Source: an uncultured Clostridia bacterium (GTDB lineage: Bacteria; Bacillota; Clostridia; Oscillospirales; Ruminococcaceae). From it: DNA of 64,000 nt. A program made the translations under genes and the position numbers. Positions within the stretch are counted from its first letter, which is position 1. Each line of letters starts with the position of its first letter. The notes under the pieces were generated by a model that saw only the letters and a list, made by a program, of their open reading frames with translations, was not told the DNA's origin and searched no databases. This document shows positions 49,432 to 57,721 of the stretch, one piece after another. The stretch spans positions 1 through 64,000 of the forward strand of contig CANQPB010000002.1 of the NCBI GenBank assembly GCA_947625615.1, read 5' to 3'.

Positions 49432-51810
49432 TTATTTCAGCTCCAGCACGGTCACACCGTCCTCGCCCTCGCCGTAAACGCCCTTTCGCGACGACAACAC
49501 CGCGGGGTGCTTTCTAACATGGCTGCGAACCGCGGCTTTCAGCGCGCCTGTGCCTTTGCCGTGGATTATCGTGACGACCTTGTTGCCGTTCATCAGCGCG
49601 CGGTCGATAAATGCGTCGACCTCATAAAGCCCCTCGTCAACGGTGTATCCGCGGATATCGAGCTCAAGCTCTACCTTTCTTGTCGCGCGGCTTTCAACCT
49701 TTGGCGCCACGCCAGATTTGGGCAACTTTTTATTGTTAAAGGTAACTTCCTTTTCTATAAGCCTAAGCTTTGAGACGTGCACCTTTGTCTTCATGATTCC
49801 CGCCTGAACCATGACGTTTCCGGCGGAATCAGGCGTGGATATGACTATCCCGTGCTTGTTGCCGTCGACGATCGTTACGTCGTCCCCTTTTTTCAGCGGC
49901 CTCGGGAGCTTATATTCGTCGCGCTGCTCGTTAAGCTTCGCGGCTTCGTCGTAGAGGCCGTTTATCTCGCGCTTATACTGCATCTTCTGCTCGGAGACGC
50001 GTTTGGAAAAGTCTTCCTTATCCTTAGCCTTGCGGATATCCTCAAGCTCGTCCATAAGCTGGGCCGACTGCCTGCTTACCCGCTCGATAATCGATCTCGC
50101 CTCACGCCTTGCAGTCTCGATCTCTTTGTCCTTCGTCTCGGTGAGTTTTCTGCGCTCCTCGGCGATTTCGTTTCTGAGGCGCTCGGTCTCAAGTCGGTAT
50201 TCTTCGGCGAGCTTTGTGTTCTTTTCAAGCTGCTGGCGGGTGGCCTCGAGGTTATCGAGGATCTTTTCAAAGCGGCGGGATTCCCCGCTGAGCATGTTTT
50301 CGGCGGATTTTATGATATCGCCGCTGAGGCCTAACCTCGCCGATATGGCGAAAGCGTTCGATTTTCCCGGCGAGCCGATTATAAGGCGGTATGTCGGCTG
50401 CAAGGTTTTGACGTCGAATTCACAGGAGGCATTTTCAACGCCGTCGGTTTCGAGGGCATACATTTTAAGCTCCTGATAATGTGTCGTCGTGACAAGCTTT
50501 GCTCCGAGAGACTTTATTTTTTCAATGATTGCCACGGCGAGCGCTGCGCCCTCTACGGGGTCGGTGCCCGAGCCGAGCTCGTCTATCAGCACGAGCGAGC
50601 GGTAATCCACCGTTTCAAGGATCTCCACCACCTTGTTCATGTGCGAAGAAAACGTCGAAAGGCTCTGCTCGATGGACTGCTGGTCGCCTATGTCTACAAG
50701 TATCTTGTCGAACACGGTTATGCGGCTGCCGTCCGAGACGGGTATCATCAGGCCGCACATGGTCATCAGCGTCAGAAGACCCACAGTCTTTAAAATAACG
50801 GTCTTGCCGCCGGTGTTCGGGCCGGTGATTATCATGCTGTTGTATTCCTGACCCAAAGAAAAATCGACCGGCACTACCCTGTTTTTGTCTATCAGCGGGT
50901 GGCGCGCCTTGTTTAAAATAATAATCCCGTCGTCGCTGATTTCGGGAAGCGTTGCAGCCATTTTTGCGCCGAGATTTGCCTTTGCAAAGTAGACGTTAAG
51001 CTGAACGCATGCCGCAAAGTCTGAGGAGAGCTGTTCAGAAAAGGCCGCGCAGTCGTCGGAGAGGTCTTTTATTATCCTCTCGATCTCCTCCTGCTCCTTG
51101 CCCTTTAAAATGGTGATCTCGTTGTTGGCCTCTACTACCGCCATCGGCTCGATAAAGTATGTCTGGCCGCTCGCCGAGGTGTCGTGCACAAGGCCCGCGA
51201 CGGAATTTCGGTGCTCCGACTTCACAGGAAGAACGTATCTGCCGTCGCGTATCGTGACGAGCGATTCCTGCAGGTAGTCCTTTGAATCGGACGACTTGAT
51301 AATTCTGTCGAGGCTTTCGCGGATCTTCGAACCGGCGTTGGCGATCTTCCGCCTTATCGAGGCGAGCTCGGGGCTCGCGTTGTCGCTTATCTCCTCTTCG
51401 CTTAAAACGGCGTTCGTGATCTTGTCGTTAAGATGCTTGTTGTCAAATAGAGCCTCGAAGAGGTAATCGAGCGAAAGCTCCTCCTCGATCTGCCTCCGCC
51501 AGGATATCAGCGCCTCGGTCTGCGTTAGCATTCTTGAGACGTCCAAAAGCTCTCTGAGACTGAGCTGAGCGCCGCTGTGCGCGCGATTTGCTATCGAGGC
51601 GACATCAGCAAAAGACAAAAACAGCGGGCTTCCCACCTTTGCCGAGGCATTGTAGGCGTCGAACGTCCTGCGGTTTTCAAGCCGAACCGTCTCAAGATCG
51701 GAGGACGGCTCAATTTCCTGGGCAATTTTTCTGGAGGCTTCGTTAGAGCACTCGCCCACCAGCATTTCAAGTATTTTATGTAGTTCTAAGGTTGCGTAAT
51801 GTTCGTTCAT
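49432..51810 (-). CDS. mutS2: MutS2 endonuclease
   Basis: A 792-residue MutS-family protein lacking the mismatch-recognition domain, with Walker A GPNTGGKTVILKT near residue 334, Walker B VLIDELGSGTDPVEGAAL near 413, a coiled-coil core (~500-630) and a C-terminal Smr endonuclease domain (DIRGYTVDEGL, IIHGKGTGALK near 760). Suppresses homologous recombination and, in Bacillus, acts on stalled ribosomes. Length is typical. It lies 5 bases after recO. Confidence 0.96.
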   Translation of the reverse strand: MNEHYATLELHKILEMLVGECSNEASRKIAQEIEPSSDLETVRLENRRTFDAYNASAKVGSPLFLSFADVASIANRAHSGAQLSLRELLDVSRMLTQTEALISWRRQIEEELSLDYLFEALFDNKHLNDKITNAVLSEEEISDNASPELASIRRKIANAGSKIRESLDRIIKSSDSKDYLQESLVTIRDGRYVLPVKSEHRNSVAGLVHDTSASGQTYFIEPMAVVEANNEITILKGKEQEEIERIIKDLSDDCAAFSEQLSSDFAACVQLNVYFAKANLGAKMAATLPEISDDGIIILNKARHPLIDKNRVVPVDFSLGQEYNSMIITGPNTGGKTVILKTVGLLTLMTMCGLMIPVSDGSRITVFDKILVDIGDQQSIEQSLSTFSSHMNKVVEILETVDYRSLVLIDELGSGTDPVEGAALAVAIIEKIKSLGAKLVTTTHYQELKMYALETDGVENASCEFDVKTLQPTYRLIIGSPGKSNAFAISARLGLSGDIIKSAENMLSGESRRFEKILDNLEATRQQLEKNTKLAEEYRLETERLRNEIAEERRKLTETKDKEIETARREARSIIERVSRQSAQLMDELEDIRKAKDKEDFSKRVSEQKMQYKREINGLYDEAAKLNEQRDEYKLPRPLKKGDDVTIVDGNKHGIVISTPDSAGNVMVQAGIMKTKVHVSKLRLIEKEVTFNNKKLPKSGVAPKVESRATRKVELELDIRGYTVDEGLYEVDAFIDRALMNGNKVVTIIHGKGTGALKAAVRSHVRKHPAVLSSRKGVYGEGEDGVTVLELK

Positions 51811-51815
51811 GGCAT

Positions 51816-52565
51816 TTATCCGTTTCTTACAGTTTTGTAAAAGTCGAGCGTCTGAAAATGTCTGCCGAGTTGAATTTCTGCGTAGCTCTCCGTTATCCTT
51901 GAAAGGTGCGGAAGATATTCTTTAGAGACGCTTAGGTTGAAAAGCTTTTGCATGTCGGTCAGCGCGATAAAGCGGATATAGTGTAAAAGCCTTTCGGTGA
52001 GCATTTCAACGCCGTGCAGGTCGCGGTTTCCGAAGCAGTTTTCGCAGTAGAGCCTGCCGCCCCGCAGATCAAACAGCATCTGGGTATCGGAATATTTCAG
52101 GCATTCGCAGCAGCCGAGAAGATTAGGCACCATGCCGATTTCGGACAGAAGCCTCATTTCGAATATGGCCTTTAAAAGCAGATTCTCCCTGTTTCCGGCG
52201 GCTAAAAAATGAAGCGAATTCAGTATAAGTCTGAGCACCTCTTGGTTGGTGCGCTCCTGCGTGGCGACATAAAGGGTCATTTCGGAAAAATAGCTTGCAA
52301 GCGCGAACTTTTCTATGTCGGTGCTCACGCTGAAAAATGTCCTTATCGGCTCGGCGCTGTTAAGGATATATCTTTTTCCGCTGTCCGAAAGGCAGTAGTT
52401 TGCATAGCAAAAGGTCTGGGCGACGGCGGCGTTTTTGGCGTTCTGCTTTTTAACGCCCTTTGCCGTTACCTCAATAAGCCCGGCTTCGTCGGTCAGAATA
52501 TCCAAAAATTTGTCGTTGTCGCCAAAGCTGCGCTCTCTAAGCACCAGTCCCTTTAACGTCGTCAT
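51816..52565 (-). CDS. recO: DNA repair protein RecO
   Basis: A 249-residue recombination mediator that loads RecA at gaps. The N-terminal OB fold starts TLKGLVLRERSFGDNDKFLDILT, and the C-terminal half has the zinc site CCECLKYSDTQM...LYCENC. Position after era-yqzL is the conserved Bacillota order. ATG at 52565; the upstream GTG at 52574 is part of the ribosome site GGTGAG. It overlaps yqzL by 29 bases. Confidence 0.93.
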   Translation of the reverse strand: MTTLKGLVLRERSFGDNDKFLDILTDEAGLIEVTAKGVKKQNAKNAAVAQTFCYANYCLSDSGKRYILNSAEPIRTFFSVSTDIEKFALASYFSEMTLYVATQERTNQEVLRLILNSLHFLAAGNRENLLLKAIFEMRLLSEIGMVPNLLGCCECLKYSDTQMLFDLRGGRLYCENCFGNRDLHGVEMLTERLLHYIRFIALTDMQKLFNLSVSKEYLPHLSRITESYAEIQLGRHFQTLDFYKTVRNG

Positions 52566-52653
52566 TGCGCTCACCGCTTTTTTTGCTTTTAATGTATATC
52601 AGATAATCGAGGACGCTCCCCGATTCGAAGAATTTCTCCCAAAGCTTGTCCAT
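52537..52653 (-). CDS. yqzL: YqzL-like small protein
   Basis: A 38-residue gene: MDKLWEKFFESGSV, then LDYLIYIKSKKSGE, ending in TAG at 52537. The W.KFFESGS..DYL.Y pattern and the location between era and recO match YqzL of Bacillus. Function unknown. The Shine-Dalgarno is weak (GCAGGAT, 6 bases before the ATG). The short length is normal for the family. Confidence 0.75.
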   Translation of the reverse strand: MDKLWEKFFESGSVLDYLIYIKSKKSGERNDDVKGTGA

Positions 52654-52727
52654 AATAAGATCCTGCCTTAAAAATATTTGTCACAAGCTTATGGTTTGCG
52701 GTATCTTAAAAATTATAAGTGGAAAAA

Positions 52728-53627
52728 TCAGTCGTTTGAAAGGCCGAAATTCTTTATCAGACCCTCGCGGTTACGCCAGCCCTCCTTGACCTTTACCCAC
52801 AGCTTCAGGTTTGTTTTGATCATGAAAAAGCGTTCGATATCCTGCCGGGCAAGGCTTCCTGCCCGCTTGAGCATTCCCCCGCCCTTTCCGATTATGATTC
52901 CCTTGTGCGATTCCTTTTCGCAGTATATCACCGCGCCGATGTCCAAAACCCCGTCGCCGTCGCGGTTGTCGTGCTCGTTTAAGGTTTCGATATCTACTGC
53001 GATGCCGTGGGGAACCTCGTCGTCCAAAAGCTCAAGAAGCTTTTCTCTGATGATCTCCGCGATGATCACCTTCTCGGGCTGGTCGGTGAATTTGCCGTCG
53101 GGAAAATAATGAGGCCCCTCGACAGCATAGGACATGAGAAGATTCTTTACGATGTCCACGCCGTCGCCGGTAAGAGCCGAAATCGGCACCACCTCGGAAA
53201 AATCATGCAGCGACGAATACTCCGCAATTACGGGAATGAGATCCTCTTTATTTTTAAAGAGATCTACTTTATTTACAACAAGTATAACCGGCGTGTTGAC
53301 CGAAATTTTTTGAAGCAGGATTTTTTCCTGCTCCCCTGCCCTCTTTTCGGCGTCAACCACCAAAAGCGCGGCGTCAACCGAGCCGACGGAGCTGTCAATT
53401 GCCTTTATCATGTGCGCGGCAAGCCTGTCCTTTTCCTTTAAAATTCCTGGAGTGTCCATAAAGACGAGCTGGGTATCCCCCTCCGTCACAATGCCGGTTA
53501 TTCTTGTGCGGGTGGTCTGCGGCTTCGAGCTTACGGCGGCTATCTTCTCGCCGATGATAGAATTCATAAGCGAGGATTTCCCGGCGTTAGGCCTGCCCAA
53601 TATAGAAATAAATACGGATTTTGTCAT
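52728..53627 (-). CDS. era: GTPase Era
   Basis: Essential GTPase for 16S rRNA maturation and 30S assembly. The 299-residue protein has G1 GRPNAGKSS, TTRTRI, G3 DTPGI, NKVD and a C-terminal KH domain with IGKGGGMLKRAG near 240. ATG 3 bases after the ybeY stop; the operon order ybeY-era-yqzL-recO is conserved in Bacillota. Confidence 0.96.
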   Translation of the reverse strand: MTKSVFISILGRPNAGKSSLMNSIIGEKIAAVSSKPQTTRTRITGIVTEGDTQLVFMDTPGILKEKDRLAAHMIKAIDSSVGSVDAALLVVDAEKRAGEQEKILLQKISVNTPVILVVNKVDLFKNKEDLIPVIAEYSSLHDFSEVVPISALTGDGVDIVKNLLMSYAVEGPHYFPDGKFTDQPEKVIIAEIIREKLLELLDDEVPHGIAVDIETLNEHDNRDGDGVLDIGAVIYCEKESHKGIIIGKGGGMLKRAGSLARQDIERFFMIKTNLKLWVKVKEGWRNREGLIKNFGLSND

Positions 53628-53629
53628 CG

Positions 53630-54103
53630 TCAGTCCCTCTTAAGTCCTATTTTTTCAAGAATCGCCTTTTCATGCGCGCGCATGATATCGCCGTCCGCTT
53701 CTTCCATGTGATCGTATCCGAGTAGATGAAGCATTGAATGAACCGTTAAAAAACCGACTTCCCTTTCATAGCTGTGGCCGTATTCCGCGGCCTGTTCGGC
53801 GGCCTTTTCAAGCGAGATCACTATATCCCCCAGCATGACGTCTCCCGAATCGGGATCGGTGTAATATTCCTCCTCGGCAAACGGGAAAGAAAGAACGTCG
53901 GTCTCGCGGTCGACATTCCGAAATTCGCGGTTATATTCCCTTATCTTTCTGTTGCTGACAAATGTTACGTCGACGGTTGCGGGTTCGTCAAATTCCTCGC
54001 AATCAAGCGAAGCCGCGGCGCATTCCTCTACAAGGGCCTTCAGCGGCGGGGTTACCGTAAGCTTTCTCTGGCGGTTGTATATGTTCACAGTTACCCGTTT
54101 CAT
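53630..54103 (-). CDS. ybeY: Endoribonuclease YbeY
   Basis: Single-strand RNase for 16S rRNA 3'-end processing. The 157-residue protein has the zinc motif VHSMLHLLGYDHMEE (HxxxHxxxxxH, near residues 120-135) and EYNREFRNVDRETDVLSFPF upstream. Overlaps phoH by 4 bases, the usual coupling. Confidence 0.96.
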   Translation of the reverse strand: MKRVTVNIYNRQRKLTVTPPLKALVEECAAASLDCEEFDEPATVDVTFVSNRKIREYNREFRNVDRETDVLSFPFAEEEYYTDPDSGDVMLGDIVISLEKAAEQAAEYGHSYEREVGFLTVHSMLHLLGYDHMEEADGDIMRAHEKAILEKIGLKRD

Positions 54104-55068
54104 CTACGGCGGCTCCTCTCTATATTATACTGCTCATACGCCTTGACGATGTCCTGGACAAGCTTGTGGCGCACGACGTCCTTTTCGGTGAAATGGTTTA
54201 TGCCGATATCCTTGACGTTTTTCAGCACCTTTACGGCCTCTACAAGCCCCGATCTCTTTGGATCCTGCAAATCTATCTGCGTGACGTCGCCGGTGATTAC
54301 CATCTTTGAATTGAAGCCGAGGCGGGTAAGAAACATCTTCATCTGCTCGGGCGAGGTGTTCTGCGCCTCATCGAGGATAATAAAGCTGTCGTCAAGGGTG
54401 CGCCCTCTCATATACGCAAGAGGCGCCACCTCGATAGAGCCGCGCTCCTGGAGCCTTGAAAAGGTTTCGGCGCCGAGCATCTCATAAAGGGCGTCGTAAA
54501 GCGGCCGAAGATAGGGATCTACCTTGTTTTGCAGATCTCCTGGCAAAAAGCCTAACTTCTCCCCTGCCTCGACAGCTGGACGGGTGAGAATTATCCTGCT
54601 GACGTCGTGGGCTTTAAAGGATCTCACGGCCATGGAAACCGCCAAAAAGGTCTTGCCGGTGCCCGCAGGGCCTATGCCGAAGGAAATGGTGTTTTCCGAT
54701 ATGGAATCTATATATTTTTTCTGGCCGAGTGTCTTCGGCTTGATGATCTTTCCGCTTGTGGTAACGCATATTCCGCCGTCGGAAAGCCCCGCTATCTCGT
54801 CGGGATCTCCCTCGTCGGCCATAGATATGAAATATCTCACCTGCTGCTCGGAAATAGTCTCTCCCCGCTCGGCGATCTTCAAAAGTCCGTTCAGACAGCT
54901 GAACGCCCTCTCAACGCTGCGATCCGGCCCCGTTATTTTAATGTCGCTTCCGCGGCTTAAGATATCAACGCCGAGCTCGGACTGAATTATCTTTATGTTT
55001 TCGTCATAGCTGCCGAAAAGATTCAGCATAGCGTCTATATTCGTCACGACAACAGACTTTTCAGACAT
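54100..55068 (-). CDS. phoH: PhoH-family ATPase
   Basis: A 322-residue PhoH-like P-loop ATPase: N-terminal KH-like RNA-binding region (~1-90) and a P-loop domain with FGIGPAGTGKTFLAVSMA near residue 130 and DEAQNTSPEQMKMFLTRLG near 220. Probably acts on RNA in ribosome maturation with YbeY. The ATG at 55068 has AAAGGA 8 bases upstream; earlier ATGs at 55074 and 55122 are poorer. Confidence 0.92.
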   Translation of the reverse strand: MSEKSVVVTNIDAMLNLFGSYDENIKIIQSELGVDILSRGSDIKITGPDRSVERAFSCLNGLLKIAERGETISEQQVRYFISMADEGDPDEIAGLSDGGICVTTSGKIIKPKTLGQKKYIDSISENTISFGIGPAGTGKTFLAVSMAVRSFKAHDVSRIILTRPAVEAGEKLGFLPGDLQNKVDPYLRPLYDALYEMLGAETFSRLQERGSIEVAPLAYMRGRTLDDSFIILDEAQNTSPEQMKMFLTRLGFNSKMVITGDVTQIDLQDPKRSGLVEAVKVLKNVKDIGINHFTEKDVVRHKLVQDIVKAYEQYNIERSRRR

Positions 55069-55170
55069 TTTCATTTCCTTTCGTTTTTTGCGTCTTTGCG
55101 GTTCACACGCATAAACCGCCACATTGATTATAACAGATTCCGTATAAAATTACAATAGCGATTTTAAGAT

Positions 55171-56346
55171 TCAGTCCGCAAAAATTTTGGAAGGCGCGCC
55201 TATATCCCCCTCTATTTCGTAATCGACTTCAAGGGATATCCCGTCGCCGCCGTCGATTTCATGTACCTTTCTTGAAATTATCTTTGAGCCCGCAAGCAGA
55301 TTTTTTTCATAGTTATCCATTCGTTTATAGAGATTCGAAAGCGCCTCGCCCTTTGAATACGTTTTCTCGGTCTCAACTATCTCTGTATATTCGTAGGTTT
55401 TCACCGAGAAAGGCATCGTAAAGCCTATAAGCTTTATAGGCACTGTCTGAGTTTTAACGGAATACTCCGCTCCTCTTTTAAGCATTTCCGACGGCAGGGG
55501 GATCTCGAGGTCGAAAAAGCCGAGGCATTTGCGGTAGATTTTTTCGCCGTATGCCGTTGAAGTCTCGCGGTATTTCTGCGAAAATACTGCGCGGTCTTCA
55601 TATCTGCCTATGATCGTCGCGCGGGAATGGTAATATCTCGCCGCGCCGCCATCGTATTCGACAAGCCCGCTGACGAGCATCTGCCCCTTGTGCACCGCGT
55701 CGCCGACAAGAACCGAAAGCTGACCCGTCAGCACCTTTGCGCTGACGATAACCGCGTCGCGCGATGCAACTATGTTTGTAGGGATACGCGTGCTCTCGGT
55801 CTCTGGCTTATTTGTCGACATGCTGACGTTTACATAAACCACCGAGCCGACGCTCCCAAGCGACGCCCAGGCAACCTCGTCTGAGTTCGAAAACAGCTCC
55901 GTCGATATCTTTATAAAATTCAGCGAGGGTATGTACGCCCCGGGCTTCACGCCCTCGGTAGCCAAAAGCTCGCGAATCTGAACCCTCTGCGCGTCGTCAT
56001 AGGCGCCGTTTATCTCGATTTTAACGACGGTATTTGAAAGATAGAATATCAGCGCCGAGACTAAAATCACCCCGAATGCGAAGCCGAAGCGGTGCAGGTA
56101 TTTTTTAATTTTGAACGCCGTACCCCGGCGCTCCAAAATTTCATAAACGCAGTTCTGAGATTCGCAGAGCGTTTGAACCCTGTCGATTTTGTTGCCGGGG
56201 ATCGTCGCAAAAAGGGCGTCGTCTTTTGCGTAAAGCGACTTTACTTTACAAATTTTTCGGAGCTTTTCGGCCAAAAGCGGGGCGTCGAAGCCTTCGATTT
56301 TCAGGGATATTCTCCCGGTCAGTATCCCGAAGAGACTGTCAGACAT
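55171..56346 (-). CDS. yqfD: Sporulation protein YqfD
   Basis: A 391-residue protein needed for sporulation in the mother-cell programme. Short N-terminal cytoplasmic region, one membrane helix (~92-112) and a large extracytoplasmic domain typical of YqfD/SpoIV-type proteins (PSLNFIKISTELFSNSDEVAWASLG, RDAVIVSAKVLTGQLSVLVGDAVHKGQMLVSG). Start overlaps yqfC by 8 bases. Confidence 0.92.
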   Translation of the reverse strand: MSDSLFGILTGRISLKIEGFDAPLLAEKLRKICKVKSLYAKDDALFATIPGNKIDRVQTLCESQNCVYEILERRGTAFKIKKYLHRFGFAFGVILVSALIFYLSNTVVKIEINGAYDDAQRVQIRELLATEGVKPGAYIPSLNFIKISTELFSNSDEVAWASLGSVGSVVYVNVSMSTNKPETESTRIPTNIVASRDAVIVSAKVLTGQLSVLVGDAVHKGQMLVSGLVEYDGGAARYYHSRATIIGRYEDRAVFSQKYRETSTAYGEKIYRKCLGFFDLEIPLPSEMLKRGAEYSVKTQTVPIKLIGFTMPFSVKTYEYTEIVETEKTYSKGEALSNLYKRMDNYEKNLLAGSKIISRKVHEIDGGDGISLEVDYEIEGDIGAPSKIFAD

Positions 56347-56617
56347 TTTTCACACCGGCTCTCTTTGTGAATTCAACCGAGCTTATCCTGCCGATTATCC
56401 TGACAAAACCGTTTTTAAAGCTCGACATCTCAAGCTCCTCTCCCCACACCGTCACGTCGCCGTCCCGGGTTTTCACCCTTGACATTATCTCGTTGCACTC
56501 ATATACATGAGTCACGTTTTCTATCAGAACGTCGCCGGCGGCATTTACAGTCACATAGGATTCGCAAAAAGTTGCCGCAAGCAGCTTTGAGCGAAGCTTT
56601 TCAAATATATCCGACAT
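56339..56617 (-). CDS. yqfC: YabP/YqfC-family sporulation protein
   Basis: A 92-residue protein with the small beta-rich YabP/YqfC domain (VLIENVTHVYECNEIMSRVKTRDGDVTVWGEELEM). YqfC accompanies YqfD and PhoH in sporulating Bacillota. ATG divergent from ylbJ. The dgkA, cdd and pgpH genes that often accompany this cluster are absent here. Confidence 0.88.
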   Translation of the reverse strand: MSDIFEKLRSKLLAATFCESYVTVNAAGDVLIENVTHVYECNEIMSRVKTRDGDVTVWGEELEMSSFKNGFVRIIGRISSVEFTKRAGVKNV

Positions 56618-56704
56618 GGCATGGCCTCCAAAAATTTTCCTGATAAATTATACTCGCCTGCGGTCAAGCATAGAATTATCCGACAAACTTTTAGAGGTGA
56701 TAAA

Positions 56705-57721
56705 ATGAAAGAAAGGACAGCGGACGCGCTCACGCTTTTTGCGCTTTGCAGCCTTGGCGCCCTATTGATTTTGAATCATGACGCCGTTTCCGCGGCGGTT
56801 ATAGAGGCATCAAAAACCTGCGTTTATGTGATTATCCCGTCGCTTTTTCCGATGACGGTTCTATCTTCGGCGATAGCAAAAAGCGGCGTTATGTCGCGGT
56901 TTTTAAGGAGATCAAAGCTTAATCCCGCAGTTGCGGCGGTATTTATTCTCGGAAATGTCGGCGGATACCCTATAGGTGCAAAGCTTTTGAGAGAAGCCTG
57001 CGACAGCGGCGAGATCACCCCTCGGGAGGCGTCACGCGCAGCGGGATTTTGCTTCGGCTCCGGCCCTGCGTTTGCAGCGGGAGTTGCCGGCGCGGCGGTT
57101 TTCGGAAACGTAATCTTCGGAATTGCGGCGATGGCCGCGAATATCCTTGCAAATCTGACGCTTTTCATCGCCTATCTGATCACAAACAAAAATGTTCCGA
57201 CAAATAATAAAGCCGAAACAAAAAGGCCGGCATTTTCCGGGCTGATGGTTGAAAGCGTGAGCTCGGCAACCGGCGCGATGATGAGTATCTGCCCGATGAT
57301 ACTCTTTTTTGCAGCGCTGAAAGGCTTGATAGAAGACCTGTTCCCGGCGCTTATGGAGACAAAATATCTGCCCGCAATACTTGAAATTTCAAATATCGCG
57401 GGGCTTTCAGGCTGTAAAGGCATATCGCTTGCCATTATTTCAATGCTGCTGGGATTCGGCGGTATATGCGTGCATATGCAGGTTCTGGCTATGATAGGCG
57501 GCAGATTTTCTGTAAAGTATTTTTGCTTAACGCGGGCTGTCGCAATACTTTTCAGCGGCTTCTACGCTTTTTTGATTGAAAAGGCTCTTTTGTATTTCGG
57601 CATCGCCTGCGAGGCTTCAACAAAAATAAGGCTGAGCCAAAGTCCCAGCCTTATTCCGATATTCTGCGTTGCCGCGATGGTCTTTATAACGCTCACCGAG
57701 CGCCGCAAGGGTCACTTCTGA
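56705..57721 (+). CDS. YlbJ-like sporulation integral membrane protein
   Basis: A 338-residue nucleoside-recognition-type membrane protein with about eight helices and the motifs LGNVGGYPIGAKLLREACDSG and FCFGSGPAFAAGVAGAA near residues 85-150, typical of YlbJ and related sporulation membrane proteins. ATG at 56705 is preceded by AGAGGTGAT; the in-frame upstream extension overlaps yqfC and is not coding. Its 3' end overlaps gatB by 10 bases and contains a minus-strand terminator-like hairpin (57618-57655). Confidence 0.85.
   Translation: MKERTADALTLFALCSLGALLILNHDAVSAAVIEASKTCVYVIIPSLFPMTVLSSAIAKSGVMSRFLRRSKLNPAVAAVFILGNVGGYPIGAKLLREACDSGEITPREASRAAGFCFGSGPAFAAGVAGAAVFGNVIFGIAAMAANILANLTLFIAYLITNKNVPTNNKAETKRPAFSGLMVESVSSATGAMMSICPMILFFAALKGLIEDLFPALMETKYLPAILEISNIAGLSGCKGISLAIISMLLGFGGICVHMQVLAMIGGRFSVKYFCLTRAVAILFSGFYAFLIEKALLYFGIACEASTKIRLSQSPSLIPIFCVAAMVFITLTERRKGHF
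57618..57655 (-). terminator. Terminator of the gat operon embedded in the ylbJ coding sequence
   Basis: On the minus strand AATAAGGCTG, an 11-base loop, CAGCCTTATT and then TTTGTTG. Arms are perfect 10-bp (57625-57634 and 57646-57655). It lies ~60 bases past the gatB stop but inside the last codons of ylbJ on the other strand. Confidence 0.65.
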
